Assembly (NCBI GenBank): GCA_015065135.1
Contig: SVQY01000001.1
Span: 74,859 to 116,299 of the forward strand
Direction of reading: 5' to 3'
Source: Oscillospiraceae bacterium
GTDB taxonomy: Bacteria > Bacillota > Clostridia > Oscillospirales > CAG-272
Length of the DNA: 41,441 nt
The notes beneath the pieces are model-generated. The model ran no database searches. It had not been told where the DNA came from and worked only from the letters and a program-made list of their open reading frames with translations. The number at the start of each line of letters is the position of its first letter. Position 1 is the first letter of the stretch. Shown in pieces: positions 25,723 to 33,396 of this stretch. The translations under genes and the position numbers were made by a program.

Positions 25723-26581
25723 ACTTGATAATGGTGCGCTTGGCAAAGCGCTTGGCCAGCTTGTTGAAATTGTTCACCACCACGTCGCCGGTCAGACGAG
25801 GCTGCTTGTTCGGGTGCAGAGCGTTCATTGCCTCAATGCGCTCGTAGACCTTTTCTATATCATCGGTACCGTTCTGGAAGATAAATTCCATCACCGTTTT
25901 AGCTCTTTTGTAGCCGCGCTTCATCATATCCTCCAGGCCATCTCTGGTAAACCAGAAGGATTCGGCCAGGAAGGTGGAGTTGTCGTCAAACGTCAGCTTG
26001 ATGACCTTGTTATCAAAATATTCCGACTCAAAGGAATAGTTGTACTGATCGAAATACATACAGATCACATAATCCACCGAATGCTTCATCAAAGGCTTGA
26101 CAGGAATATTATCCACCAGCGCGCCGTCGTAGTAGTTCTTCTTGTCGATCTCAATAGGCCCGGTAAAAGGGGGAAACGCCATAGAAGCGCGCATCAGCCG
26201 CGCACGGCGAACGCGATCCTCCTCCTTGCAAAGATCCCAGTATTCCAGGTTGCCCTTTTTCAGATGCAGCAGCGGTGCATAGAAATGACGGCAGACCGGA
26301 TCGTAGGTATTCAGATCCAGCACAGCCTCCTTCAGAAAGTTGCTTTTGTAAACAGAGGTCAGAAACAGCTTCTTCTTCTCGTTGTTCAGCGAAAGCCACA
26401 TGTCTCTTGCCTTGTGCAACTGATCACAGGAAAAGGCGTATCCGTTGATGGCACCGACCGAGGCGGCGCTGATATATTTGATGTCCTCCGGCCGCAAATA
26501 CTCGGAGATCGCTTCAAGGGCACCCACCTGGTAGGCACCCTTGGCCATGCCGCCGGATATGACCAATCCGATATTTGGCAT
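25721..26581 (-). CDS. Patatin-like phospholipase
   Basis: A 286-residue lipase-fold protein. Oxyanion hole GLVISGGMAKGAYQVG (5-20), nucleophile elbow ISAASVGAING with Ser41, and acid DGALVDNIP with Asp152, forming the Ser-Asp dyad. The elbow reads A-A-S-V-G, so the first Gly of the usual GxSxG is Ala. Start ATG 26581 lies 1 bp after the stop of the zinc-ribbon gene, which suggests translational coupling; no strong ribosome site. It would hydrolyse phospholipid acyl esters; substrate not known. Confidence 0.88.
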   Translation of the reverse strand: MPNIGLVISGGMAKGAYQVGALEAISEYLRPEDIKYISAASVGAINGYAFSCDQLHKARDMWLSLNNEKKKLFLTSVYKSNFLKEAVLDLNTYDPVCRHFYAPLLHLKKGNLEYWDLCKEEDRVRRARLMRASMAFPPFTGPIEIDKKNYYDGALVDNIPVKPLMKHSVDYVICMYFDQYNYSFESEYFDNKVIKLTFDDNSTFLAESFWFTRDGLEDMMKRGYKRAKTVMEFIFQNGTDDIEKVYERIEAMNALHPNKQPRLTGDVVVNNFNKLAKRFAKRTIIK

Positions 26582-26582
26582 A

Positions 26583-27287
26583 TCAGTACCCGTGTCTGAG
26601 CTTGGACACCCAAGAAACCACGCGGAGCATAACAAAATTGGCAAGCAGCAGCGCAGAAACGCCAAGAGACACATAAGAGATAATGATCTGCGGCGTGGTA
26701 ACGGCAGCATTGACGGGAGCAAAGTTCATGACCAGCACCAACGTGGTATTGATGGCAGCGTTGATAGCGACCGTGATCATATACGAAAAGTTGCTGCACT
26801 TTCTCGTGAGCAGATAAACGCAGCCAAGCACATCGACCACAAGAATGAGCACCGGGAAGATCATAAACAGGATCAGGGCATCATGCTCGGTATTGGCTTG
26901 GATCAGCTGAATGAGCAGGGTGGCCATCGCGATAAAGGACACGTTGCGCGTGTTTCTCATCACCTGTGGCGGCTTAGAGAAAAAGCCGTGGAGGATCAGA
27001 TGCACCGAAAGCAACGCAGAGACCACGTACTGGCACCAAATTGCTTTAGAATCGGTCACGCCGTAGATAATAGCGTTACCTACGCAAGCAAAAATGATCA
27101 GATTGATGGTAATGACCCACAAAAGGCTGGTGACGGGCATCATAAAGGTGCCAATTGTCACAGGGCGTGCCAACCCTGCAGCCACCTTGTTGGGATAAAT
27201 GCTCGGATCATAATTGACGAAGCCGCAATGGGGGCATTTGATGGTAAAGCCGCGGTATTCTCTGCCGCAAGCGCTACAGGTTTTCAT
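26583..27287 (-). CDS. Zinc-ribbon polytopic membrane protein
   Basis: A 234-residue protein: N-terminal zinc ribbon CSACGREYRGFTIKCPHCG (residues 4-22, two CxxC pairs), then about six membrane helices. No known family; zinc-ribbon plus helices is common in Firmicutes. Start ATG 27287 has GAGGAGGG; the frame is open upstream but the promoter is at 27349-27377. It is coupled to the patatin gene, so it may present lipid or act at the membrane with it (inference). Confidence 0.8.
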   Translation of the reverse strand: MKTCSACGREYRGFTIKCPHCGFVNYDPSIYPNKVAAGLARPVTIGTFMMPVTSLLWVITINLIIFACVGNAIIYGVTDSKAIWCQYVVSALLSVHLILHGFFSKPPQVMRNTRNVSFIAMATLLIQLIQANTEHDALILFMIFPVLILVVDVLGCVYLLTRKCSNFSYMITVAINAAINTTLVLVMNFAPVNAAVTTPQIIISYVSLGVSALLLANFVMLRVVSWVSKLRHGY

Positions 27288-27348
27288 AATATCCCTCCTC
27301 GTACAAAGTTGATACAAAAAAGACAGTGACTTCAAAGATACATAATAT

Positions 27349-27377
27349 ATCATATCACATCTCATTATGTTTGTCAA
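27349..27377 (-). promoter_or_regulatory. Promoter of the zinc-ribbon/patatin operon
   Basis: Minus strand -35 TTGACA (27377-27372), 17-bp spacer, -10 TATGAT (27354-27349). Confidence 0.8.
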
Positions 27378-27387
27378 ATAAAAATTC

Positions 27388-27430
27388 AAAAGGCAGCCCT
27401 CCTGCACGATGCAGAAGGACTGCCTTTTTT
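27388..27430 (-). terminator. Terminator of the sugar isomerase/epimerase gene
   Basis: AAGGCAGCCCTCCTGCA (27390-27406), loop CGA, TGCAGAAGGACTGCCTT (27410-27426), two mismatches; A-tract gives U on the minus transcript. A second weaker stem at 27455-27477 sits closer to the stop. Confidence 0.8.
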
Positions 27431-27480
27431 GGCAAAAAAGCGTCCAAGCGGTACCAAAAAAGCGATAACGTTGCGGCTTT

Positions 27481-28350
27481 TTAAATGATTTCCAGATAAG
27501 AGCGAAGATTTTTCAGCCCCTTGGCGATCCCCTCAAGGCAATCCTCCTTGCCCTCGTACTCCACCGTGACAAATCCGTCATAGCCCGCCTTTTTCAGGAT
27601 CTGCAGGCACTGCTTCACGGGCACCGAGCCGTAACCGACAGCGGTGGGCTTCAGTCCGTTCATGCCGCGGGTCTTGATGATGCCGACGCCCCCGTCGGTA
27701 TCAATGGGACAGATCAGCATATCCTTGGCATGCACGTGGAAGGCATAATTGGCCACACGGGAAACGGCGGTGATGGGATCCTCATCCGCACAAAGGAAGT
27801 TGCCCACATCCACCAACAGGCCATAATTATCGTGGTTCACGGCAGCCACGATCGCCTCCATGCGGTAGCTGTCCTGAGCGATAAAGCCGTGGTTTTCGGA
27901 ACAGGTGCGAATGCCCTTGGAGGCAGCGTATGCGGTGATCTCCCGCACCGACTCTGCCAGCTGCGGGATCATCGTGAGAAATCCTCTTCCCGCGCCGCTC
28001 GGCTCCAGCTTCCAGACAAGGTCGTGGCGCATCACGGGCGCTCCCAGCGCCGCCGCCACGTCCACCTCGCCCTTTACACGCTCGATCTCGGCAAGTCGGG
28101 CAGCCTCATCCGATTGCCAAAGCTTTGCAGCCACCGTGTAGGAAACCATCGCAAGGCCGTTTTTCTCGACCCGTTCCCGCAGATCTGTAGCAAGCGCCAG
28201 GCGCTCCTCCTGGGTGATGTCGGGCGAAAAATTGGTGAATTCAATGCCCTCAAAGCCCATTTCGGCAGCTTTGGCAGGCAGATCCTGCAATGTCAGCTTA
28301 CCCGCCTTCAGGTATTGCTGAAAGGAATAGGATGTAACCGAGGTCTTCAT
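27481..28350 (-). CDS. Sugar phosphate isomerase/epimerase (TIM barrel, AP endonuclease 2 fold)
   Basis: A 289-residue protein of the xylose isomerase-like TIM-barrel group. Seen: FEGIEFTNF (about 34-42), metal-site Glu and His residues in CSENHG (near 155), LLVDVGNFLC (near 194), FHVHAKDM (near 229) and VTVEYEGKED near the end. These ligands for a divalent metal are normal for the family, which includes hydroxypyruvate, tagatose and inosose enzymes. Substrate cannot be decided. Start ATG 28350 has AAGGAGG. Single-gene unit with own promoter and terminator. Confidence 0.85.
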   Translation of the reverse strand: MKTSVTSYSFQQYLKAGKLTLQDLPAKAAEMGFEGIEFTNFSPDITQEERLALATDLRERVEKNGLAMVSYTVAAKLWQSDEAARLAEIERVKGEVDVAAALGAPVMRHDLVWKLEPSGAGRGFLTMIPQLAESVREITAYAASKGIRTCSENHGFIAQDSYRMEAIVAAVNHDNYGLLVDVGNFLCADEDPITAVSRVANYAFHVHAKDMLICPIDTDGGVGIIKTRGMNGLKPTAVGYGSVPVKQCLQILKKAGYDGFVTVEYEGKEDCLEGIAKGLKNLRSYLEII

Positions 28351-28382
28351 ATCGGGGGAACCTCCTTATATTGATTGATATC

Positions 28383-28411
28383 ATTGTATCACGAACGCTT
28401 TTGAAATGCAA
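28383..28411 (-). promoter_or_regulatory. Promoter of the sugar isomerase/epimerase gene
   Basis: Minus strand -35 TTGCAT (28411-28406), 17-bp spacer, -10 TACAAT (28388-28383), followed by GATATCAATCAATATA before the ribosome site. The -10 plus GATAT arrangement resembles that of araB. Confidence 0.75.
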
Positions 28412-28449
28412 CCGATGCAAAAAAATGATATGTTTCTGCCAAAATGTTG

Positions 28450-29511
28450 TTACATAAACGGTCGGTACGCGCTGTATGCCGAGGGGACGGCATAGCTTGC
28501 GTCAATTTCCTCACGAGGAGCAAAAAAGAGCGTCTGATCCAGCTTTTTGATACCCGTTTCGGCACTTTTTTCATCCAGGATCACCTCAAAGCCCTCCATA
28601 TGCCACTCCAGATGGGTGAAGATATGCTTGGCTACGCCAAGCTCGCCAATATGGAGCAGCCCGGCGCCGGTCTCCAGAACAAGCGCCCCAACCTCCTCGG
28701 CTGTGAGCATATTTTCTACCGAAAAAGGCTCGTATAGCCCTGCCAGCAGCCCCGTTGTGGGGCGCTGACGGAGCGCCACGCGGTCGCCGCAGCGCAAGAT
28801 CAGCACGGTCTTGCGGATCACCCTTCTCGGTGCTGCCTTTTTGCGAATAGGCAATACCGTTTCCTTTCCCTCACGGTGGGCAAGGCAGTCCGCCCGCAAG
28901 GGGCAGCACTCGCATTTCGGCAGCCCGTTGGGCAGGCAAACGGTAGCGCCCAGCTCAATCATTGCCTGGTTGTATTCGGCAGCGTGCTCCTTCGGCTGCG
29001 CCTCCCAAACAGCGGCGGTCAGCAGCTTTTTGGAGGCAGGCGCCAGAATATCCTCCTCAAAGGCGAGCAGCCTTGCCGCCACGCGGAGCACGTTGCCGTC
29101 CACGGCGGGATAAGGCAGGTCAAAGGCAAAGGATGCCACCGCGCCCGCGGTGTAATCTCCGATGCCGCAAAGGGCGCGGATATCCTCAAAATTTTGCGGA
29201 AAACGCGCACCGTGTTGGGACATAATCATTTTTGCCGCCTTCTGCATGTTCCGCACACGGCTGTAATATCCCAGCCCCTCCCACAGCTTCATCAGCTCGT
29301 CCTCGGGGCATTCGGCAAGGCTTTTTATGTCGGGTAATCGCGCAAGAAAACGGTGATAGTACGGGATCACCGCCTCTACGCGGGTCTGTTGCAGCATGAT
29401 CTCGGAGACCCAGATGCGATACGGGTCACGGGTGTGCCGCCAGGGCAGGTCTCGGGCGTTCTCGCGGTACCACGCGAGGATGGGTGTCATATCGGGCAGT
29501 TGTAATGCCAT
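28450..29511 (-). CDS. mutY: A/G-specific adenine glycosylase MutY
   Basis: Removes adenine mispaired with 8-oxoguanine. 353 residues: catalytic Glu37 in WVSEIMLQQT, helix-hairpin-helix CGIGDYTAGAVAS (115-127), Asp138 in AVDGNVLRVAAR, four cluster Cys (192, 200, 203, 209), and a C-terminal NUDIX-like recognition domain (about 230-345) with HIFTHLEWHMEGFEV. The first Cys spacing is seven residues instead of six in E. coli, which I believe is common in Clostridia. Start ATG 29511 has AAAGGAG. No clear promoter was found in the repeat-filled upstream region. Confidence 0.95.
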   Translation of the reverse strand: MALQLPDMTPILAWYRENARDLPWRHTRDPYRIWVSEIMLQQTRVEAVIPYYHRFLARLPDIKSLAECPEDELMKLWEGLGYYSRVRNMQKAAKMIMSQHGARFPQNFEDIRALCGIGDYTAGAVASFAFDLPYPAVDGNVLRVAARLLAFEEDILAPASKKLLTAAVWEAQPKEHAAEYNQAMIELGATVCLPNGLPKCECCPLRADCLAHREGKETVLPIRKKAAPRRVIRKTVLILRCGDRVALRQRPTTGLLAGLYEPFSVENMLTAEEVGALVLETGAGLLHIGELGVAKHIFTHLEWHMEGFEVILDEKSAETGIKKLDQTLFFAPREEIDASYAVPSAYSAYRPFM

Positions 29512-29528
29512 TCGGATCTCCTTTCTAT

Positions 29529-29551
29529 GGGGATGCGCCGGGGGATGCGCC
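29529..29551. repeat. Tandem 12-bp duplication
   Basis: GGGGATGCGCC at 29529-29539 is repeated at 29541-29551. It starts the 475-bp gene-free stretch between mutY and sufB (29512-29986), in which no credible gene is seen. Confidence 0.8.
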
Positions 29552-29604
29552 AAGGGAAACTTTTGAAAAAGTTCCCCTTGGAACCCCTCAAAACTTTTTG
29601 GGAA
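29551..29604. repeat. Two-hairpin dispersed repeat, second copy
   Basis: Hairpin CAAGGGaAACTTTT (29551-29564) with AAAAGTTcCCCTTG (29567-29580), then a weaker CCCTCAAAA...TTTTTGGG stem (29585-29602). Order, spacing and much of the sequence match the element at 5205-5260. Confidence 0.6.
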
Positions 29605-29737
29605 ACAGGTATCGTCACGGACGGAATGCTTGCGAAGCTTCTGTTTGCGTTTTTTTGTTTGCGCAATGCGCCAAATCGGGATTTGTCGGGGAGTTGTTCG
29701 CGTTTGGTGACTACTCTTCCACCGCTATCGCGGTCCC

Positions 29738-29756
29738 CCTCCCTCTCGGAGGGAGG
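29738..29756. repeat. Short palindrome
   Basis: CCTCCCTC, loop TCG, GAGGGAGG, in the gene-free repeat region upstream of mutY. The CCCTCCC/GGGAGGG character recurs in the element at 29888-29984. Confidence 0.7.
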
Positions 29757-29887
29757 CTTTCAAGCAACCACACTTCAAAACAACACCGTCGAGCTCCTCG
29801 ATAAACCAAAATTTAAAGCGATCGGGTACTATAAAACCCAAATCCCACGTAACGGTATGTGTTTTTCCCTTTTTTCAAAGGGTTTTG

Positions 29888-29984
29888 CGGATGAGGGGGA
29901 GGGCTTATCTCACGCCGTGGCGTGAGATAAAGGGAGGGGGAGAAGCCGCTTTTTCAAAAGGGGCTTTTCCCTCTCCCTCGTCCG
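29888..29984. repeat. Three-way-junction palindromic element
   Basis: Outer arms 29888-29903 and 29969-29984 are inverted at 14 of 16 positions. Inside lie two hairpins: TTATCTCACGCC (29905-29916) with GGCGTGAGATAA (29919-29930), perfect, and AAGCCgCTTTT (29943-29953) with AAAAGgGGCTT (29956-29966). It ends 2 bp from the sufB stop codon. A mobile non-coding repeat or a structured 3' RNA are both possible. Confidence 0.7.
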
Positions 29985-29986
29985 TC

Positions 29987-30913
29987 TTACTTCAAAAATC
30001 CGCCGATGATCTGCTCCTCCGCTTCCTTTTCGGTAAGCCCCAGGGTCATCAGCTTGATCAGCTGCTCCCCCGCGATCTTGCCAATAGCAGCCTCGTGGAT
30101 GAGAGAGGCCTCGGGATGATTTGCCTCGATCTCGGGCACCGCGCTGACAGTAGCGCTATCCATAATGATGGCATCGCACTCGGTGTGACCGCTGGAGCGG
30201 TTGTTGCCATTGACGTGCGAGATAAACTCCTGCTTGGAGCTATCCTTTGCCACCGAGCGAGAGACCACATGAGTACCGCAGTCCTCGCCGTCCAGATCCA
30301 CCTCGAAATAGGTTCTCGCGTATTGCTGACCGTGGGTCATGATCTTCTCGTGCACGATGAGGGTCGCGCCGTCGGCAAGCTTTGCCTTGGTGGTGCGGTC
30401 GGTGGAGTCCACACCCTTGATCTGGGCAGTCTCCATCTCCATATAGCTGTTCTTTTCCATATACACCTCGGTGGTGGGGTTCATCACGTTGCGGCCGTTG
30501 CCGTCCCCCTCGCCGTAGTGCTTTTCAATATATTTCACACGCGCGTTCTCGCCCACAAAGAAGCTGTGGATGCCGCTGTGCTCGCTCTTTTCCGCACCGC
30601 CGTTATGGATGCCGCAGCCCGCCACGATGGTCACATCACAGTCCGCACCGATGTGAAAATCGTTATACACCAGCTCGGTGATGCCGGTCTTGGCCAGCAG
30701 CACGGGGATGTGCAGGCTCTCCTTTTTGGTGCCGGGCCTGATGTAGATATCAATGCCGGGCTTGTCCGTCTTTTTGACGATCTCAATATTTTCGCTGGAG
30801 CGGCTATCGAACATTTCTCCGTTCACACGCAGAGAAAAGGCGCCCTCGGGGATCTCGTGGATATCCGCCACCTGCTCCAGAAGATTTTTCTGAATGCTGT
30901 CAAGGTTTGCCAT
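29987..30913 (-). CDS. sufB: SufB/SufD-family Fe-S scaffold protein (minimal SufCB type)
   Basis: A 308-residue SufB/D-type beta-helix protein that would build Fe-S clusters with SufC. Seen: IHIPVLLAKTGITELVYNDFHIGADCDVTIVAGCGIHN (centre of helix), YIEKHYGEG, EVYMEKNSYMEMETAQIKG, SRSVAKDSSKQEFISHV, GHTECDAIIMD and the C-terminal EASLIHEAAIGKIAGEQLIKLMTLGLTEKEAEEQII. It is much shorter than classical SufB (about 470) and lacks a separate SufD, so it fits the minimal two-gene SmsCB/SufCB type. AGGAGGG lies before ATG 30913, 1 bp after the sufC stop. Confidence 0.88.
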   Translation of the reverse strand: MANLDSIQKNLLEQVADIHEIPEGAFSLRVNGEMFDSRSSENIEIVKKTDKPGIDIYIRPGTKKESLHIPVLLAKTGITELVYNDFHIGADCDVTIVAGCGIHNGGAEKSEHSGIHSFFVGENARVKYIEKHYGEGDGNGRNVMNPTTEVYMEKNSYMEMETAQIKGVDSTDRTTKAKLADGATLIVHEKIMTHGQQYARTYFEVDLDGEDCGTHVVSRSVAKDSSKQEFISHVNGNNRSSGHTECDAIIMDSATVSAVPEIEANHPEASLIHEAAIGKIAGEQLIKLMTLGLTEKEAEEQIIGGFLK

Positions 30914-30914
30914 A

Positions 30915-31640
30915 TCAGTTGCCCTCCTTTGCGGTATAGCGGCAGCCTGCGGGTGCCAGCAGGGTGGGCAGGATCTCATTCTTGCTGCCGATCTGCGCCA
31001 CGGTGCCGTCCGCGATCACCACGATCTTATCGGCAATATCCAGAATGCGCTCCTGGTGAGAGATGATCAGAATGCTGCCCTTGGTGCGCTCGTACATCCC
31101 CTCAAACACCTTGATCAGGTTGTTGAAGCTCCACAGGTCGATACCCGCCTCGGGCTCGTCGAAAACAGAGAGCTTGGTGGAGCGCGCGTTGATCATGGCG
31201 ATCTCGATGCGCTTAAGCTCACCGCCCGAAAGCGAGGCGTTGACCTCGCGGTTGATATACTCCTTGGCGCAAAGGCCCACCTCGGAAAGATAGGAGCAGG
31301 CGTTTGCCACAGAGATCTTGGTGCCTGCGGCAAGAGAGATCAGATCCTTGACGGTAATGCCCTTGAAGCGGACGGGCTGCTGAAAGGCAAAGCTGATGCC
31401 CAGCCTTGCGCGCTCGGTGATGGAAAGGTCGGTAATATCTTCACCATCCAGTAAAATGCGACCCGTTGTAGGCTTTTCAATACCCGCAATGATCTTGGCA
31501 ACGGTGGATTTTCCGCTACCGTTGGGACCTGTAATGGCCACAAACCGTTCGGAAACGGTAAAGCTAACATCCTTCAGGATCTCGGTCTTTCCCCCATTTT
31601 CGGCAGGCACCGAGAAGCTGATATTTTGCAACTCCAGCAT
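30915..31640 (-). CDS. sufC: SufC-type Fe-S assembly ATPase
   Basis: A 241-residue ABC ATPase: Walker A GPNGSGKST (38-46), Q-loop SFAFQQPVRFKG, signature ASLSGGELKRIEIA, Walker B LSVFDEPEAGID and switch His in LIISHQERIL. The PEAGIDLWSF and ELKR details are SufC marks. It powers cluster assembly on the SufB partner encoded next. Start ATG 31640 has GGAGAG; a longer open frame is ignored. The operon faces away from fumC and the Fe-S-rich redox cluster it may serve. Confidence 0.92.
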   Translation of the reverse strand: MLELQNISFSVPAENGGKTEILKDVSFTVSERFVAITGPNGSGKSTVAKIIAGIEKPTTGRILLDGEDITDLSITERARLGISFAFQQPVRFKGITVKDLISLAAGTKISVANACSYLSEVGLCAKEYINREVNASLSGGELKRIEIAMINARSTKLSVFDEPEAGIDLWSFNNLIKVFEGMYERTKGSILIISHQERILDIADKIVVIADGTVAQIGSKNEILPTLLAPAGCRYTAKEGN

Positions 31641-31655
31641 AAGCTCTCCTTCATC

Positions 31656-31682
31656 GCCTTTCCACGCAGAACGCGGCAAGGC
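31656..31682 (-). promoter_or_regulatory. Leader hairpin before sufC
   Basis: On the minus transcript GCCTT/AAGGC and CC-CG/CG-GG stems (31682-31656) with one mismatch, one wobble and a TTCTG loop, between transcript start (about 31696) and ribosome site. One of four such leader stems in this window; an Fe-S-responsive role cannot be excluded but is not shown. Confidence 0.5.
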
Positions 31683-31702
31683 ATATTTCTTTTCAGCATA
31701 TT

Positions 31703-31731
31703 AGTATACCACAACCGCCCACGGAATGCAA
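31703..31731 (-). promoter_or_regulatory. Promoter of the sufCB operon
   Basis: Minus strand -35 TTGCAT (31731-31726), 17-bp spacer, -10 TATACT (31708-31703). The 357-bp gap 31641-31997 holds only this promoter, the fumC promoter and their leaders. Confidence 0.8.
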
Positions 31732-31883
31732 GAGGCATTTTCACAAGGACTTTGCTACCTCAAAAGCGCAAAAAAGGACAAATGTTAGCGACAGCTAACG
31801 TCAAAACCCCTCAATATCGACTTTTGGACAGAAAAAAGATCAAAAAAAGCGAAAAATTGTTTATTTTTTCACAAGTCTCCTCT

Positions 31884-31913
31884 TGACGGTATTATGAGCT
31901 ATATGATATAATT
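31884..31913 (+). promoter_or_regulatory. Promoter of fumC
   Basis: -35 TTGACG (31884-31889), 18-bp spacer, -10 TATAAT (31908-31913), followed by an 85-nt leader. Confidence 0.8.
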
Positions 31914-31925
31914 TATAATGATAAT

Positions 31926-31952
31926 TTGCGCGCTCGCGTGTGAGCAGCGCAA
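31926..31952 (+). promoter_or_regulatory. GC-rich leader hairpin before fumC
   Basis: TTGCGCGCTC (31926-31935) pairs with GAGC-A-GCGCAA (31942-31952), one bulged A, loop GCGTGT. It begins about 6 nt after the transcript start. A second small stem TTGTC/GACAA follows at 31955-31969. Shares CGCGTGTG with the araB leader. Confidence 0.65.
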
Positions 31953-31997
31953 GCTTGTCAAAAAGACAAACAAAACACATTTCAGGAGGAACACGAG

Positions 31998-33374
31998 ATG
32001 GAATACCGCATCGAACATGACTCTATGGGTGAGGTCAAGGTACCCGCCGACCGTTACTGGGCCGCACAGACCGAGCGCAGCCACCAGAACTTCCCCATCG
32101 GCGTTGGCATTGAGACCATGCCCCGCGAGATCACCAAGGCATTCGGCGTACTGAAGAAGGCATCCGCTATTGCCAACAATGCTCTGAAGCCCGAGAAGAT
32201 GACCGACAAGAAGCTGGCCGCTATCAGCCAGGCCTGCGACGAGGTCATGTCCGGCGCTCTCAACGACCACTTCCCTCTGGTCGTATGGCAGACCGGCTCC
32301 GGCACCCAGTCCAACATGAATGCCAACGAGGTTATCGCCAACCGCGCCAATGAGATCGCAGGCGAGAAGCTCTGCCATCCCAACGACGACATCAACATGA
32401 GCCAGTCCTCCAACGATACCTTCCCCACCGCTATGCACATTGCGGCTGTTGAGGCTATCGAGGATAAGCTCTTCCCCGCAGTGGATCTGCTGATCTCCAC
32501 CTTCAAGAAGCTGGAGAGAGCGAACAAGGGCATCGTAAAGAGCGGCCGTACCCACCTGCAGGATGCCACCCCCATCACCTTCTCTCAGGAGATCTCCGGC
32601 TGGCGCTCCTCTCTCGAGCGCGACAAGCAGCTGCTGAAGGCTTCTCTGCCCACCCTCAAGGAGCTGGCTCTGGGCGGCACCGCAGTCGGTACCGGCCTGA
32701 ATGCTCCCGCCGGCTTTGACGTAAAGGTCGCCGAGGCTGTTTCCGCCATCACCGGCAAGAAGTTCGTCACCGCAGGCAACAAGTTCCACGCGCTCACCTC
32801 CAAGGATGAGATCGTATTCGCACACGGCGCCATCAAGGCTCTCGCTGCCGATATGATGAAGATCGCCAACGACGTCCGTTGGCTGGCATCCGGCCCCCGT
32901 CTCGGCCTTGGTGAGATCACCATTCCCGAGAACGAGCCCGGCTCCTCCATCATGCCCGGTAAGGTCAACCCCACCCAGTGCGAGGCTGTGACCATGGTGG
33001 CCGTTCAGGTCATGGGCAACGACGTGGCCGTCGGCATGGCTGCCTCTCAGGGCAACTTCGAGCTGAACGTGTTCATGCCCGTTTGCATCTACAACTTCCT
33101 GCAGTCCGCTCGTCTGCTGGCTGAGGCTATCGTTTCCTTCAACAATAACTGCGCCGTGGGCATCAAGGCCAACAAGCAGAAGATGCACGACAACCTGCAC
33201 AACTCCCTGATGCTGGTGACCGCGCTGAACCCCTACATCGGCTACGAGAACGCTGCCAAGACCGTAAAGAAGGCCTTCAAGGAGAACATCTCCCTGAAGG
33301 AGGCTTGCGTAGCTCTCGGCTTCCTCACCGCTGAGAAGTTCGACGAGGTATTCCACCCCGAGAAGATGGTGTAA
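31998..33374 (+). CDS. fumC: Class II fumarase
   Basis: Interconverts malate and fumarate without an Fe-S cluster. 458 residues: N-terminal FGEV-like MGEVKVPADRYWAAQTERSHQNF, WQTGSGTQSNMNANEVIANRA (about 95-115), SSNDTFPTAMH, SGRTHLQDATPI, and the superfamily signature GSSIMPGKVNPTQCEA (near 315); the TQCEA ending marks fumarase rather than aspartase. AGGAGGAA precedes the ATG. It is followed by a hairpin, two palindromic repeats and the Hdr/Flx/Frd genes, so it probably makes the fumarate that the reductase module consumes. Confidence 0.95.
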   Translation: MEYRIEHDSMGEVKVPADRYWAAQTERSHQNFPIGVGIETMPREITKAFGVLKKASAIANNALKPEKMTDKKLAAISQACDEVMSGALNDHFPLVVWQTGSGTQSNMNANEVIANRANEIAGEKLCHPNDDINMSQSSNDTFPTAMHIAAVEAIEDKLFPAVDLLISTFKKLERANKGIVKSGRTHLQDATPITFSQEISGWRSSLERDKQLLKASLPTLKELALGGTAVGTGLNAPAGFDVKVAEAVSAITGKKFVTAGNKFHALTSKDEIVFAHGAIKALAADMMKIANDVRWLASGPRLGLGEITIPENEPGSSIMPGKVNPTQCEAVTMVAVQVMGNDVAVGMAASQGNFELNVFMPVCIYNFLQSARLLAEAIVSFNNNCAVGIKANKQKMHDNLHNSLMLVTALNPYIGYENAAKTVKKAFKENISLKEACVALGFLTAEKFDEVFHPEKMV

Positions 33375-33396
33375 TACCGTCGTAAAAGGTAAATAA

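Noticed and set aside
29484-29925. Short plus-strand frames of 106 and 132 codons in the repeat region
   Set aside because: They translate through hairpins and repeats, lack ribosome sites, and show no protein-like pattern.
31998-33374. Aspartate ammonia-lyase instead of fumarase
   Set aside because: The signature ends in NPTQCEA as in FumC; aspartases have a different ending (NPVIPE type).
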